A DNA stretch of 64,000 nucleotides, taken from the NCBI GenBank assembly GCA_034521575.1, contig JAXHMJ010000005.1, positions 1,302,001-1,366,000 on the forward strand. Direction: 5' to 3'. The position numbers and the translations under genes are program-made. Shown in pieces: positions 9,070 through 19,901 of this stretch (within the stretch, counting starts at the first letter, position 1; each line of letters opens with the position of its first letter). A model generated the notes under the pieces. It was not told the DNA's origin. It did no database searches and was given only the letters and a program-made list of their open reading frames with translations. The DNA is from a candidate division KSB1 bacterium. GTDB taxonomy: Bacteria; Zhuqueibacterota; Zhuqueibacteria; Residuimicrobiales; Krinioviventaceae.

Positions 9070-9860
9070 ACATCATTGGCCTCTACAACCACCCGGAACT
9101 GCTTAAAGCCGGATTATTGAGCAGTCATCCGCACATCACGGATAAAGGACCGATTCTGATCGACAATACGCACAATGAATTCGAATCTTTTGGACAGGCC
9201 ATAAGGTTCGCGCTTTACAGGTTTACAGATGACCAGGTTCTGGTGCTGGCGCATCAGGACGCGCTGTTTTACGATCCGGAAACATTTAACAAAATACCGG
9301 AATGGATCCGGTCTATTGCCCGCAATGACGATTATCTGGCGGGCGCCGTGGGACAGCGGAGTAAAAAATCAGAGAAAGAAGGTTGCGGCGTCAATCCCAT
9401 TATTTCCGGAGGTAAACAGATCTCTAATATTCCCATTTCTGAACCCGAAACCGTTCAAATTATTGATGAATGCGTGATGATCACCAATCGACAAACCATA
9501 GAACGATTTAATTTGTTTACCGACAACCGGTTTGACTGGCATCTTTACGCGGCGGATGCCTCACTGACGCTGGCAGAACAGGGTTATGCGGTTTATGTGT
9601 TGCCGTTAAAAATCAATCACCTCTCGGCCGGACATGTAGACCTAAATTATCTAAACAAGGCCAAGCTTCTCTTGAAAAAATACGGTTTAAAAAACGTGGT
9701 GACGACGAATGGTTTGATTAACCATCGCATTCTTGCTCTCCGACGCTTTAAACGGCGGGCTCGGCAGCTTTCAAACCCGTTGAAACAGATGATTAAATTC
9801 AGGTGCCAATCGCATGATTCGAACAGGAACATGCCGCCTGCCACAAAGGAGCAGAGTTGA
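9066..9860 (+). CDS. putative glycosyltransferase, HQD-motif type
   Basis: 264 residues beginning at ATG 9066 (ATGA overlap with the methyltransferase). It has a nucleotide-sugar-transferase-like segment, VLVLAHQDALFYDPETF, where the HQD triplet resembles the DxD-like region of a family seen in polysaccharide clusters, and later IDECVMITNRQTI and FDWHLYAADASLTLAEQG, which match the acceptor half of GT-A enzymes. No signal peptide or membrane segment. The specific sugar is unknown. Confidence 0.65.
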   Translation: MNIIGLYNHPELLKAGLLSSHPHITDKGPILIDNTHNEFESFGQAIRFALYRFTDDQVLVLAHQDALFYDPETFNKIPEWIRSIARNDDYLAGAVGQRSKKSEKEGCGVNPIISGGKQISNIPISEPETVQIIDECVMITNRQTIERFNLFTDNRFDWHLYAADASLTLAEQGYAVYVLPLKINHLSAGHVDLNYLNKAKLLLKKYGLKNVVTTNGLINHRILALRRFKRRARQLSNPLKQMIKFRCQSHDSNRNMPPATKEQS

Positions 9861-9861
9861 A

Positions 9862-11385
9862 ATGTCGGAGAACCGGACACAACAGAATTCCACATTGCAC
9901 ACACGCGCCAAATCCATGTCCCGCCAATGGCTGGTCGTATTCTCCGGCAAGATATCCAAACAGGTCTTGAGTTTTTTCATCGGCGTGCTGATCGCCAAAA
10001 CGCTCGGCAGTGCCGTACTGGGCAATTATCAACTCGGTATCGTGGTCATTCAAGTGCTTACCATGCTCACGGTCATGGGCGCGGATCGGGGATTGATTCG
10101 TTTTTTACCGATTTACACCCGGGAGCACAAGGGCAAAGCCAAACGTATCATCCGCAGTTCTCTCGGCCTGTCCTTTGCAGCATCCCTTTTGCTGGCCGTA
10201 TTATTGTATATCTTTGGGCCAAAGCTCGGGGTTCTGCTGTTCAAAACCGAATCCGCAGGATTGGCATTGCGCGCTTTTGCCTTTTATCTGCCGTTTTTCA
10301 CCTTATACCGCATGCTGATCGCCGTATTCGACGGATTCAAGCGCGCTGATGTTGAATCCATCATCGAATCGATCGTGGCTCCGGCTCTTTATATTCTGTT
10401 ATTGATCGGCGTCAGTCTGCTCTCTCCCCGATTAACCTCGGTCATCACCGCCCGTATCCTGGTTTACATGATAAGCTGTGGTATTTTGCTGCGGCTGGTG
10501 TTTAAATATTTTAAAGATATTGCCGATTCTGTCGATCAGCCTGTTAATCTAAAGGCTTTTTACGTCTATTCAGCGCCGTTATTTTTAATCGGCACTCTGA
10601 ATCTGTTGATGAATCATGTGGATATTCTGCTCACCGGTTATTATCTTGAATCCTCACATGTGGGAATCTACACCATCGCTCAGCGACTGGCCATGCTGAG
10701 CCTGCTGGCCCTGCAGGCCATTAATGTCATATTTTCGCCGCACATCTCTGAACTGTTTCACGAACAGAAAATCAATGAACTGGAACGTCTGTTCAAGCTG
10801 TTCACCCGCTGGGTTTACAGCTTTTCACTGCTGGTCTTTGTGTTTTATGTTCTTTTCAAAAATCAGCTATTGGCGTTCTTTGGACATGAATTTTTAACCG
10901 GACAGTCGGCGCTGCTGCTGTTAACGCTGGGACAAATGATCAACGGACTTGGCGGCCCCAACGGCACCATCCTGGTCATGACCGGCAAGCAGAAATGGAT
11001 GCTGTGGAACTCGGTGTTGATGCTGTTTTTGAATACACTGTTTAATATTCTTTTTATCCCGCGGTGGGGCATCACCGGAGCTGCGCTCGCAACCGGTACC
11101 AGTATTGTGGTTGTGAATATACTCAAAACCCTGCAGGTCTATCACGAGTTCCGAATCCATCCATACGATTGGCCCTACCTGGGCAATACCGCGGTCATAG
11201 TGGCAGCAGGGGCCATAGTGATGGCACTGCAGCATCTCATTCATCTAAAAGGTTTACCGGGCGCCATGGCAGGAGGCATTATCTTGCTGACGTTATGTAT
11301 AGGCGGGTATTTGACCCTGGTAAAATCCAAAGATGACAAAATGATCATCACTCTCATACAAAAACGCCTGCACAGAAAGAAATAG
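9862..11385 (+). CDS. Wzx-type polysaccharide flippase 2
   Basis: 507 residues, ~12-14 membrane segments, MOP-superfamily oligosaccharide flippase (N-terminal FSGKISKQVLSFFIGVLIAK, then LGNYQLG). The start is ATG 9862, preceded by AAAGGAG at a good distance. It is only distantly similar in sequence to flippase 1 in the same operon, so two glycans, or two steps of one, may be exported. Last gene of the first plus-strand polysaccharide block. Confidence 0.9.
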   Translation: MSENRTQQNSTLHTRAKSMSRQWLVVFSGKISKQVLSFFIGVLIAKTLGSAVLGNYQLGIVVIQVLTMLTVMGADRGLIRFLPIYTREHKGKAKRIIRSSLGLSFAASLLLAVLLYIFGPKLGVLLFKTESAGLALRAFAFYLPFFTLYRMLIAVFDGFKRADVESIIESIVAPALYILLLIGVSLLSPRLTSVITARILVYMISCGILLRLVFKYFKDIADSVDQPVNLKAFYVYSAPLFLIGTLNLLMNHVDILLTGYYLESSHVGIYTIAQRLAMLSLLALQAINVIFSPHISELFHEQKINELERLFKLFTRWVYSFSLLVFVFYVLFKNQLLAFFGHEFLTGQSALLLLTLGQMINGLGGPNGTILVMTGKQKWMLWNSVLMLFLNTLFNILFIPRWGITGAALATGTSIVVVNILKTLQVYHEFRIHPYDWPYLGNTAVIVAAGAIVMALQHLIHLKGLPGAMAGGIILLTLCIGGYLTLVKSKDDKMIITLIQKRLHRKK

Positions 11386-11478
11386 TAATTGAACCCCCGT
11401 TCAGCTGAAATTCTGTCGATTACTTATCCTGACTTTTCATTCACAAATGATACTGTTTTCCACAATAAATTCAAAACA

Positions 11479-12726
11479 TCAGACCCAGCCTCTCAATTCA
11501 CAAGTCTCTGCAATACGCGCCACACCAACAATGGAAGCCGCCAATCGGGGATGCACCTTTTTTTCCTGTGTCGCCTCCTTGATGGTGTGATAAGCCTGGG
11601 TCAGGATTTTATCCAGCCGTTCATGAACAACAGCCTCTTCCCAAAAATCACGCGTTCCATCCTGAACCATTTCAAAATAAGAGACCGTCACGCCGCCGGC
11701 GCTGGCCAGGATATCCGGAATAACATGAATATTTTTTTCATAAAGTATTCTATCTGCATCCGGTGTGGTGGGACCGTTGGCAAGTTCACAGATAATTTTC
11801 GCCTTGATGCGTTCAACATTTTTCAACGAAATCGCATTTTCAAGGGCAGCCGGATATAAAATATTGACATCCAGTTCCAAAATGCTGTCACGGTCGACGG
11901 GGTTTGCGCCCGGAAAACCGACCACAGAGCCATTTTTCAATTTATACATGATCAAATCCTTGACAGGCATCCCATCGGGATTGTAAAGCCCGCCTCTGGA
12001 ATCGCAAACGCCAATCAATTTTCCACCGCCCAGTAATTCCTGATGTAAAAGCGCGGCGCGTTGTCCCGCATTGCCAAACCCCTGCACCGCAAAAGGACCG
12101 AGTGGATCAATATTCAAGGCCCGGCAAGCTTCACGCACTGTAATCACACCACCGCGCGCTGTCGCATCGCGGCGTCCTTCCGTACCACCGATCTGCATGG
12201 GCTTGTCAGTCAACACACCGGGATGATGATGCTGCACAATCGTTTCATATTCATCCATCATCCAGGCCATAATCTGCGGATTGGTATACACATCCGGAGC
12301 CGGAACATCTTTATCAATTCCAAGAAACGAGGCGCAAGCCCGCATATAGCCACGGGAAACATTTTCCAGTTCTCTGCGAGATAAATGACGCGGATCACAA
12401 ACAACACCGCCCTTACCGCCGCCCAGCGGCAGATCAACCACAGCGGTTTTCAAACTCATCCAACAGGCCAGAGCCCGAATGGTTTCAACCGTTTCATCCG
12501 GATAAAATCGAATCCCGCCTTTGGCCGGTCCGCGCGCTGTGTTATACTGCACACGGTAAGCATGGAAAATGCGGGTCTTTCCATCATCCATTTTCACCGG
12601 AAATGTAAAAGAAATTTCCCGTTGCGGCCAGGACAGTAAATCGATAGTGGCCTGATTTAAATTCAGGATTTTTGCCGCTTCTATAATCTGATTCTGAGCG
12701 GTTTCAAAAGAATTGTATGATTTCAT
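11479..12726 (-). CDS. Glu/Leu/Phe/Val dehydrogenase family glutamate dehydrogenase (short, hexameric type)
   Basis: 415 residues. The catalytic-lysine motif is LPLGGGKGGV, preceded by RGPAKGGIRFYP. The Rossmann glycine motif VQGFGNAGQ lies near residue 215. Length and sequence fit the NAD-preferring glutamate dehydrogenase group, which interconverts glutamate and 2-oxoglutarate + ammonia. Its start overlaps the stop of the upstream zinc-ribbon gene (TCAT on the plus strand). A second, NADP-type enzyme is encoded at 16023-17384. Confidence 0.94.
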   Translation of the reverse strand: MKSYNSFETAQNQIIEAAKILNLNQATIDLLSWPQREISFTFPVKMDDGKTRIFHAYRVQYNTARGPAKGGIRFYPDETVETIRALACWMSLKTAVVDLPLGGGKGGVVCDPRHLSRRELENVSRGYMRACASFLGIDKDVPAPDVYTNPQIMAWMMDEYETIVQHHHPGVLTDKPMQIGGTEGRRDATARGGVITVREACRALNIDPLGPFAVQGFGNAGQRAALLHQELLGGGKLIGVCDSRGGLYNPDGMPVKDLIMYKLKNGSVVGFPGANPVDRDSILELDVNILYPAALENAISLKNVERIKAKIICELANGPTTPDADRILYEKNIHVIPDILASAGGVTVSYFEMVQDGTRDFWEEAVVHERLDKILTQAYHTIKEATQEKKVHPRLAASIVGVARIAETCELRGWV

Positions 12727-12917
12727 GACTCATCATCCTTATTGCGATAATTCTTGGGAGGCTCGGTCTGGGGATTGTCATTGTGGTCCAATAAAATACG
12801 GTACCAGCATCCCCGGCACATCAAAGCGCGGTCCACACTCAGCAAAACCTGCTCCCAGGGACTCAATCGTTTGCCGCAATGCGGACATTTTACAGGAATT
12901 TTATCATGTTTTTCCAA
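12723..12917 (-). CDS. small zinc-ribbon protein
   Basis: 64 residues with CPHCGK near the N-terminus and CRGCW about 20 residues later, a four-cysteine zinc ribbon. The gene overlaps the gdh start by 4 bases and the end of the large receiver/PEP-binding gene by 14 bases, so the three genes form one unit. Function unknown; a partner or regulator of one of its neighbours is possible. Confidence 0.75.
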   Translation of the reverse strand: MEKHDKIPVKCPHCGKRLSPWEQVLLSVDRALMCRGCWYRILLDHNDNPQTEPPKNYRNKDDES

Positions 12918-15900
12918 ATTCAGCCTCCGGCTTTAAAACAATGCCTTTGCTTTTATGACCATTCATTTTAACAACAACAGGATGTTCAAAACGCAAATGC
13001 CGTATATACTGTTTCTGTTCAAGAGGCTTTTGCTGCAGCAGCCAGTCCCAGTCCACAAAACTTTCCGTCTGTTCCGGATGAACCGTATAATATCCGACCA
13101 TGAATGAGTTTAAATTTTGAAAAAAATGCGAACCCTGGGAAGGCGAGACACTGTGATCCTGAAAATTTGTCTCAATGATCACACGCGCCCCCGCAATCTG
13201 ATCCCAACGCACCGGAATACCCAGCCAGGGATCAAGCGATCCCCAGCGGCCCATACCAATCAGTACACAAGGGCGCTTCTCGTCAAGCAGTTTCGAATTC
13301 AGACGCCCGATTTCTGCAGCAACCTCGCGTGTTTTTGAACGGTCAAAGGCATCTCGATCGACCACAATAATATCATAAATATTCCGCAGTACACCATTGC
13401 CCAGCACCTTGACACTTTTGCAGATCAACTCTTTTTTATCAAAATGTCCAATATCCAGAACCTCCAGTTCCCGGTTCTGTACCACCGGGCGCATCTGCAA
13501 AATGGCGAATTCATTGGGTTGCGAGTCCGGTGTATGGGTGTTGACCGCAAACTCTATCTCGACCGGCGTTCCCATGCTCCAGCTGCCCATATCCAAAAGC
13601 AACTCGGTTATTTCCGGGAGGGGAAACAGTTTACCTTTGATCAAAGGTGCAAAAGACACAATTCGCGCTCCGGGTCGCGAAATGCCGTCATATATTCGAT
13701 CATTTTCCGGCGAAAAAGTAGAGCCGACCTGAGCCAGGGTATTGTCCTTCTCCGCTGCATCAAGATTATATTTTTTTAAAAAGGAATCCCAGACCGTATC
13801 GGGGCGTTCATCCCGGCTGCTCACATCCAGCGCATAAAACGAGGTCTGTGCATTTTGCAGGACATTTTTAGTGTTTCCTAACGTATTCAAATAATTTGGA
13901 TATTTGGGACAAAAACGAACCACAGAGCCGCCCTCCACCACCATCTTGCCCAGTCCCAAAGCAATTGAAACGATTCCATCGGATGCGTTTTGCGGTTTGA
14001 CCGGATAATAATTATAGGATCGGGCAACACCGGAGAAATTCGGATAAAACCGGTCGGAATAAAAAGAACCTACCATTTTTTGTACGATGACAGCCATTTT
14101 TTCATTTTCCAGACTGTATGACGTGGCTTTGATATAATCTTTTGCCGCTTTTAGATAGGTAGACGCATAGACCCGCTTTATTGCCTTTAACAGCTGAGCC
14201 AGCCGGATCATAGAATCTTCATGCGTATTGGGCAGCATACACGTATCATAGACCCCCGCAAATGGCTGATTATGTGAATCTTCCAAAAGGCTGGACGAAC
14301 GAACCGCCAGAGGTTCCTGAATGATATCGAGAAAGGATGCCAACTCGCCCAATATATTCTCAGGAAATTTTTTGGCATGCAGAAAACGTTGTATAATCTC
14401 CTGATCATCATTCGATTCAAGCGCAAAAGGCAATAATTCATTTTGTTCAACAAACGCATCGAAAATATCCGTACCAATGACAATAGCGGGAGGGATAAAT
14501 ATCCGAATTTCAGGAAAACGGTTTTGCAGGTTATAATTATTGATTAAAATATTGACAAAAGAAAGTCCGCGCGCTTTTCCGCCCAGCGATCCACCTCCCA
14601 ATCTGGAAATACTACTCACCGGATCATACATATCTTTTTTAAAAACGGTAACAATGCCGCGCTGACGGAGTTTACGATAATCGCGCAGCGCCTTGATCAG
14701 TGACTGGCGTGTCTCTTCAATCGTATTGTAATCAGATATCTTGCGCGGTCGCAATTGATGGGCCAGCCAAAATTCAGTTCTGGCTTTTAACCAGTTGGAA
14801 AAGTAATTGCGTTCGGCATGATAAATAATGCTTTCTTCCGGGACTGTTTTTAATTTTTGCTCCAGCATCGGCAGGTCCGAGGCGCGATCCACCTCGGTGC
14901 CGTCATGTGTGCGGAAAATAAAATCGCCAAAATAAAAGTGATCAAACATGAACTTGTGCAGTCGCTCGTAAAACTGCTCGGAATTTTTCAGTAAAAATTC
15001 GGCTCCCACCCGCAATGCTTTTTCCTGATTATCGCGGGAATAACTCTGTAAAAGAATTGGAATTTCAGGACGGGCCTGTTTGACATAGTGTGAAAACGTC
15101 AAACCTGCCTGCGAGTTCATTTTCCCGTTGCGGGGGAACTCTATATCCGAAATGATGCCGAGCACAGTCTCGTAATAAGCATCGTAATAGTCAGTTGCCT
15201 CTTCATAATCCGTACATAAAATTATTTTAGGCCGCGCCCGCGCTCTTAATTGTTTGTGAGAAAGATTGATACCCTCGGAAATCAAACGCTGCGCCTGCTT
15301 CATGACCTCAACGTACATTACAGGCAGAGTTGCGCTATAAAAGCGGACATCATCTTCAACCACCAGAATAGATTGCACTCCCACCAGATTCGTATCGTGT
15401 TCCAAATTCATCTTGTCTTCAAGATTTTTGATAACGGCAAGTAAAAGCCGAAAATCCCCATGCCAGATAAAGATCTGGTCAAAATCTTCAACACCCCCGT
15501 GAGTCATCAAATCAACAAGTTCACGGTTATCAAAGGCGAGCAGAACCACCGGGATATCAAGATCACTTTGCTTCAATCGCTGCGCAAAATGCGTAAGACT
15601 CATATCTTCAATATGCAAAGTGGTGATAATCAGATCAAAGCGGCGCTCCTGCCGGGCCAGTGCAATGGCTTCTTCACCGTTTGAAACTCGCGTCAATTCC
15701 GGGGCATGGCTGAGATTCAGGTGCTGATATTGTTCGCGGATTAACTCGTATAACCGGCCATCTTCCTCAAACACATACAGATCATACAAGCTGGAAACCA
15801 GCAAAACATCCCGAATTCTAAAGCGCATGAGATTCTGGAATCCCTGGAACCGGGTTCCATAGCCGTGTTCCACCCATAGGGGATCGGAATGGGGGAGCAT

Positions 15901-15924
15901 TTTAGACGAATGTTCATACATCAT
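12904..15924 (-). CDS. two receiver-like domains fused to a PEP/pyruvate-binding (PPDK N-terminal) domain
   Basis: About 1006 residues. Residues ~30-170 resemble a degenerate receiver. Residues ~190-370 form a second receiver with acidic pair (ILVVEDD), a likely phospho-acceptor aspartate (IISDIEFPRNG) and the conserved lysine (FLLKNS). The region from LGGGSLGGKARGLSF onward is the ATP-grasp PEP/pyruvate-binding domain, with AVRSSSLLEDS and a final ILQMRPV. I see no phosphohistidine swivel domain or PEP-utilising C-terminal domain, so this is not a complete PEP synthase or PPDK. Such fusions occur in Bacteroidota and relatives with no assigned function. ATG 15924 is preferred to TTG 15936. 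It sits between two glutamate dehydrogenases. Confidence 0.83.
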   Translation of the reverse strand: MMYEHSSKMLPHSDPLWVEHGYGTRFQGFQNLMRFRIRDVLLVSSLYDLYVFEEDGRLYELIREQYQHLNLSHAPELTRVSNGEEAIALARQERRFDLIITTLHIEDMSLTHFAQRLKQSDLDIPVVLLAFDNRELVDLMTHGGVEDFDQIFIWHGDFRLLLAVIKNLEDKMNLEHDTNLVGVQSILVVEDDVRFYSATLPVMYVEVMKQAQRLISEGINLSHKQLRARARPKIILCTDYEEATDYYDAYYETVLGIISDIEFPRNGKMNSQAGLTFSHYVKQARPEIPILLQSYSRDNQEKALRVGAEFLLKNSEQFYERLHKFMFDHFYFGDFIFRTHDGTEVDRASDLPMLEQKLKTVPEESIIYHAERNYFSNWLKARTEFWLAHQLRPRKISDYNTIEETRQSLIKALRDYRKLRQRGIVTVFKKDMYDPVSSISRLGGGSLGGKARGLSFVNILINNYNLQNRFPEIRIFIPPAIVIGTDIFDAFVEQNELLPFALESNDDQEIIQRFLHAKKFPENILGELASFLDIIQEPLAVRSSSLLEDSHNQPFAGVYDTCMLPNTHEDSMIRLAQLLKAIKRVYASTYLKAAKDYIKATSYSLENEKMAVIVQKMVGSFYSDRFYPNFSGVARSYNYYPVKPQNASDGIVSIALGLGKMVVEGGSVVRFCPKYPNYLNTLGNTKNVLQNAQTSFYALDVSSRDERPDTVWDSFLKKYNLDAAEKDNTLAQVGSTFSPENDRIYDGISRPGARIVSFAPLIKGKLFPLPEITELLLDMGSWSMGTPVEIEFAVNTHTPDSQPNEFAILQMRPVVQNRELEVLDIGHFDKKELICKSVKVLGNGVLRNIYDIIVVDRDAFDRSKTREVAAEIGRLNSKLLDEKRPCVLIGMGRWGSLDPWLGIPVRWDQIAGARVIIETNFQDHSVSPSQGSHFFQNLNSFMVGYYTVHPEQTESFVDWDWLLQQKPLEQKQYIRHLRFEHPVVVKMNGHKSKGIVLKPEAEFGKT

Positions 15925-16022
15925 ATTTACTTTCAATCATTATTTCAAAAAAGGCGGCCTGTCCCGGATAATAATCATCTGGATCGACAAAAAGTGAGGA
16001 CGGGAAACGCCGGTTACACGGT

Positions 16023-17396
<1,374 letters not shown>

Positions 17397-17631
17397 CTAA
17401 AGAGTTAATAATTTCCGTCGGTTATAATATAATTATACTTTTTGCCTGATTCAACAAAGAAAAAAAAGAATTCGTCAATATACCCCAAAGACCGTATTTT
17501 TTTTCAGGTTTTAAACATAATTGTTAAAAATATAAAATATCATTTTTAATTTAATAAAATAAATGATATGTTAAGATAGTCATACAATAATTATCATTAT
17601 TTCCGTAAAAAAATCACAACAGCTGAAAAAT

Positions 17632-18291
17632 ATGAAGCATGCGCCTGTTATCATTATCGGTATGCATCGATCCGGAACCACACTGCTTGCGAAATTATTA
17701 AAGCAGGCGGGACTGTGGATCGGAAATGATCTCATTGACACCTGGGAATCGCGGTTTTTCCTGAACCGCAATGAAAAAATTCTCAATGCCGGCGGCGGAA
17801 GCTGGGCGTCCCCCGAATGCGCGGAAGCTATTCTGGGGCATTCATCTTTACGTCGGGCACTGACCTTGGAATTGAAACAGGATGCATCCTCGGCTTTTTG
17901 TGCAGGATACCTCGGGCTGAAAAGGTATATTAAACACCGTTCATTGTTCAATCTTCAAGAGCCCTGGGGGTGGAAAGAACCCCGCACGATGCTGCTCCTT
18001 CCCCTGTACCTTGATATATTTCCCGGCGCCAAAGTCATACATATAGTTCGCAATGGTGTGGATGTGGCAGCGAGTCTGGCTCGTCGAGAGCAGGTCCGTT
18101 TGGAACAGACCATTTTGAAAAAATCAGCCTCTGAAAAACTCGGCGCTCTGAGCCGCGAATACAACAAAGAACCATCTTTTTTCTCTCTGCTGCACAACTA
18201 TGCCATATCAGCAAGACTGCGGTATCATCCGGTGGAAAAATATCGGAAATACGGGCTACTGCCTATTGCATCTACTGGAAAAGGGCTTTGA
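17632..18291 (+). pseudogene. sulfotransferase, 5' part of a frameshifted gene
   Basis: 219 residues. The N-terminus IIGMHRSGTTLLAKLLKQAG is the PAPS 5'-phosphosulfate loop of the sulfotransferase family, and VIHIVRNGVDVAASLARR is the 3'-phosphate-binding loop. The frame then ends early with a tail unlike the family. The missing C-terminal third continues in the next frame (18200-18574), so one single-base change around 18230-18270 breaks the gene, or the base call is wrong. A sulfotransferase beside glycosyltransferases suggests a sulfated exopolysaccharide. Confidence 0.82.
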
Positions 18292-18574
18292 ATTATGGAG
18301 GTATTATCTTAATATTTACTTTGAGCATCAACGCAGATTAAACTTTAATGCTTTAGATGTGAAATATGAATCGTTTCTCGAGAGCCCGGTAAACATTCTA
18401 ACTCAGCTGATCGAATTCTGTGAACTCAGAAACAGTAAAAACACAGTAAAAGATATATGTAATGTCATAGACACAACACGGAAAAATGCCTATAAACAGG
18501 ACAAAGATTTAGTCAATTTTTACCATTCAGTCAAATCGGACATAATTATGCAAAAATTATACGGTCAAAATTGA
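18200..18574 (+). pseudogene. sulfotransferase, 3' part in a shifted frame
   Basis: From about codon 20 (YCLLHLLEKGFELWRYYL) this frame gives the C-terminal part of the sulfotransferase encoded upstream, including the family's VKYESFLESPVNILTQLIEFC segment. Residues before this are an artefact of reading the overlapping region out of frame. Together 17632-18574 would encode about 313 residues, a normal length for the family. Confidence 0.78.
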
Positions 18575-18632
18575 AAATAATCAGAGCTTTGTTCAAAATA
18601 GCATAAAAAGCAGAAAAAGTTTGATCCCAAAT

Positions 18633-19892
18633 ATGTTCCAACCAAAATCGAAACATACATTCTATTCCTGGCTGCCTTTAGTTGCAAGTATTCTGTTTAT
18701 ACTGCTTCCTGTTGAATATGCCATTAGTCTGTTTGTAATATCAATGCTGGTCCTGTTTCTGATTCCAAAGTATTATGCAAACGATCCGCTATTTGCCCAA
18801 TTGCTTATTTTGGCTATTGTTCTCAGAATTGGCATTTTAATCGTAAATGTACACATACAGTTTTTACCCGACCAACCTGATGCTGCTCATTATTCCAGAC
18901 AGGGCCTGCAAATCGCCACCAATATCAGCAAAGGATACCCTCTGTTTGACAATGTTGAATACTCGACCAGTGTAAAAAGTTACGGTCTTTTCCTGGGACT
19001 CTTGTATATTATGGTCGGGCAAACACCGCTGGTGGCAGCTGTTTTGAATGTGCTTTTTGGAGTATTATCCGGAGTCTATATCTATAAAATTACATTACTC
19101 GTGTTCAAAGACAAAACAACAGCACTTGTTACCGGCGCTATCATGCTGTTCTTGCCGTCAGCGATTGCATTCACATCATTTGTTCTACGGGATCCTCTCA
19201 TACTGCTGTTAACGCTCATCCTGCTTTATCACCTTTTACGTATCCAGACCGACAAGCGTCGTACTTACGATTACTGGACGTCCCTGATCACATTTATTCT
19301 TGTCGGTATTTTGCGCATTCAAAACTTTTATCTGTACACATTGTTTTTTATCATTTTTTTTATTTTTTTATTTTTAAACTCGAAAATCAAATCAAGCAAA
19401 AAAATCCTATTTGTTTTGTTCATTCTGATCTTTCTCAGTATTCTCATCTACCAGTTTCAGGATCATATAAATGCGGTCATAACCTATCCGTTAAGGGCAC
19501 AACCTCACCGAATAGAAGGCGGATCTGCTTATCTTCTCCATATGGAATATAATACTTTATCTGATGTTATCAGGTATTTGCCAATTCGATTTATCTATTT
19601 CACCTATGGCCCGTTTCTTTGGGATGTTGGCGGCCTGTTTCAAATATTCTCCGCTATTGAAGGTTTTTTTATTTGTATCGCGTCTATCCTGACACTTTTT
19701 TACGTTGTCAAATTCAAACGGTATAGGAATAGTCAGGAGATATTCATTCTGATGTTTTGCCTACTGGGTCTGCTTGCCAACTCAATGGTTGACTCCAATT
19801 TTGGCACTGCTGTCCGACACAGATTAAATTATATCATATTTTTCTTCATGTTTGCAGTTGTATATATACGCCATATTAAATTTAAGCTATAA
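18633..19892 (+). CDS. polytopic membrane protein of the polysaccharide cluster (possible GT39/polymerase-like)
   Basis: About 419 residues with some 10-12 hydrophobic segments. The short soluble loop QPDAAHYSRQG after the second or third membrane segment, and FVLRDPLILLLTL later, resemble membrane glycosyltransferases of the ArnT/PMT type, which use lipid-linked sugars. A Wzy-like polymerase is the other candidate, since none is otherwise visible among the 17.6-26 kb genes. Low GC and many A/T-ending codons set it apart from genes before 17 kb. ATG 18633 is chosen over TTG 18621. Confidence 0.6.
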   Translation: MFQPKSKHTFYSWLPLVASILFILLPVEYAISLFVISMLVLFLIPKYYANDPLFAQLLILAIVLRIGILIVNVHIQFLPDQPDAAHYSRQGLQIATNISKGYPLFDNVEYSTSVKSYGLFLGLLYIMVGQTPLVAAVLNVLFGVLSGVYIYKITLLVFKDKTTALVTGAIMLFLPSAIAFTSFVLRDPLILLLTLILLYHLLRIQTDKRRTYDYWTSLITFILVGILRIQNFYLYTLFFIIFFIFLFLNSKIKSSKKILFVLFILIFLSILIYQFQDHINAVITYPLRAQPHRIEGGSAYLLHMEYNTLSDVIRYLPIRFIYFTYGPFLWDVGGLFQIFSAIEGFFICIASILTLFYVVKFKRYRNSQEIFILMFCLLGLLANSMVDSNFGTAVRHRLNYIIFFFMFAVVYIRHIKFKL

Positions 19893-19901
19893 AAGAGAAA
19901 T

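Noticed and set aside
12904-15924. Phosphoenolpyruvate synthase (ppsA)
   Set aside because: The histidine swivel and PEP-utilising C-terminal domain are absent, and receiver-like domains occupy the N-terminus.
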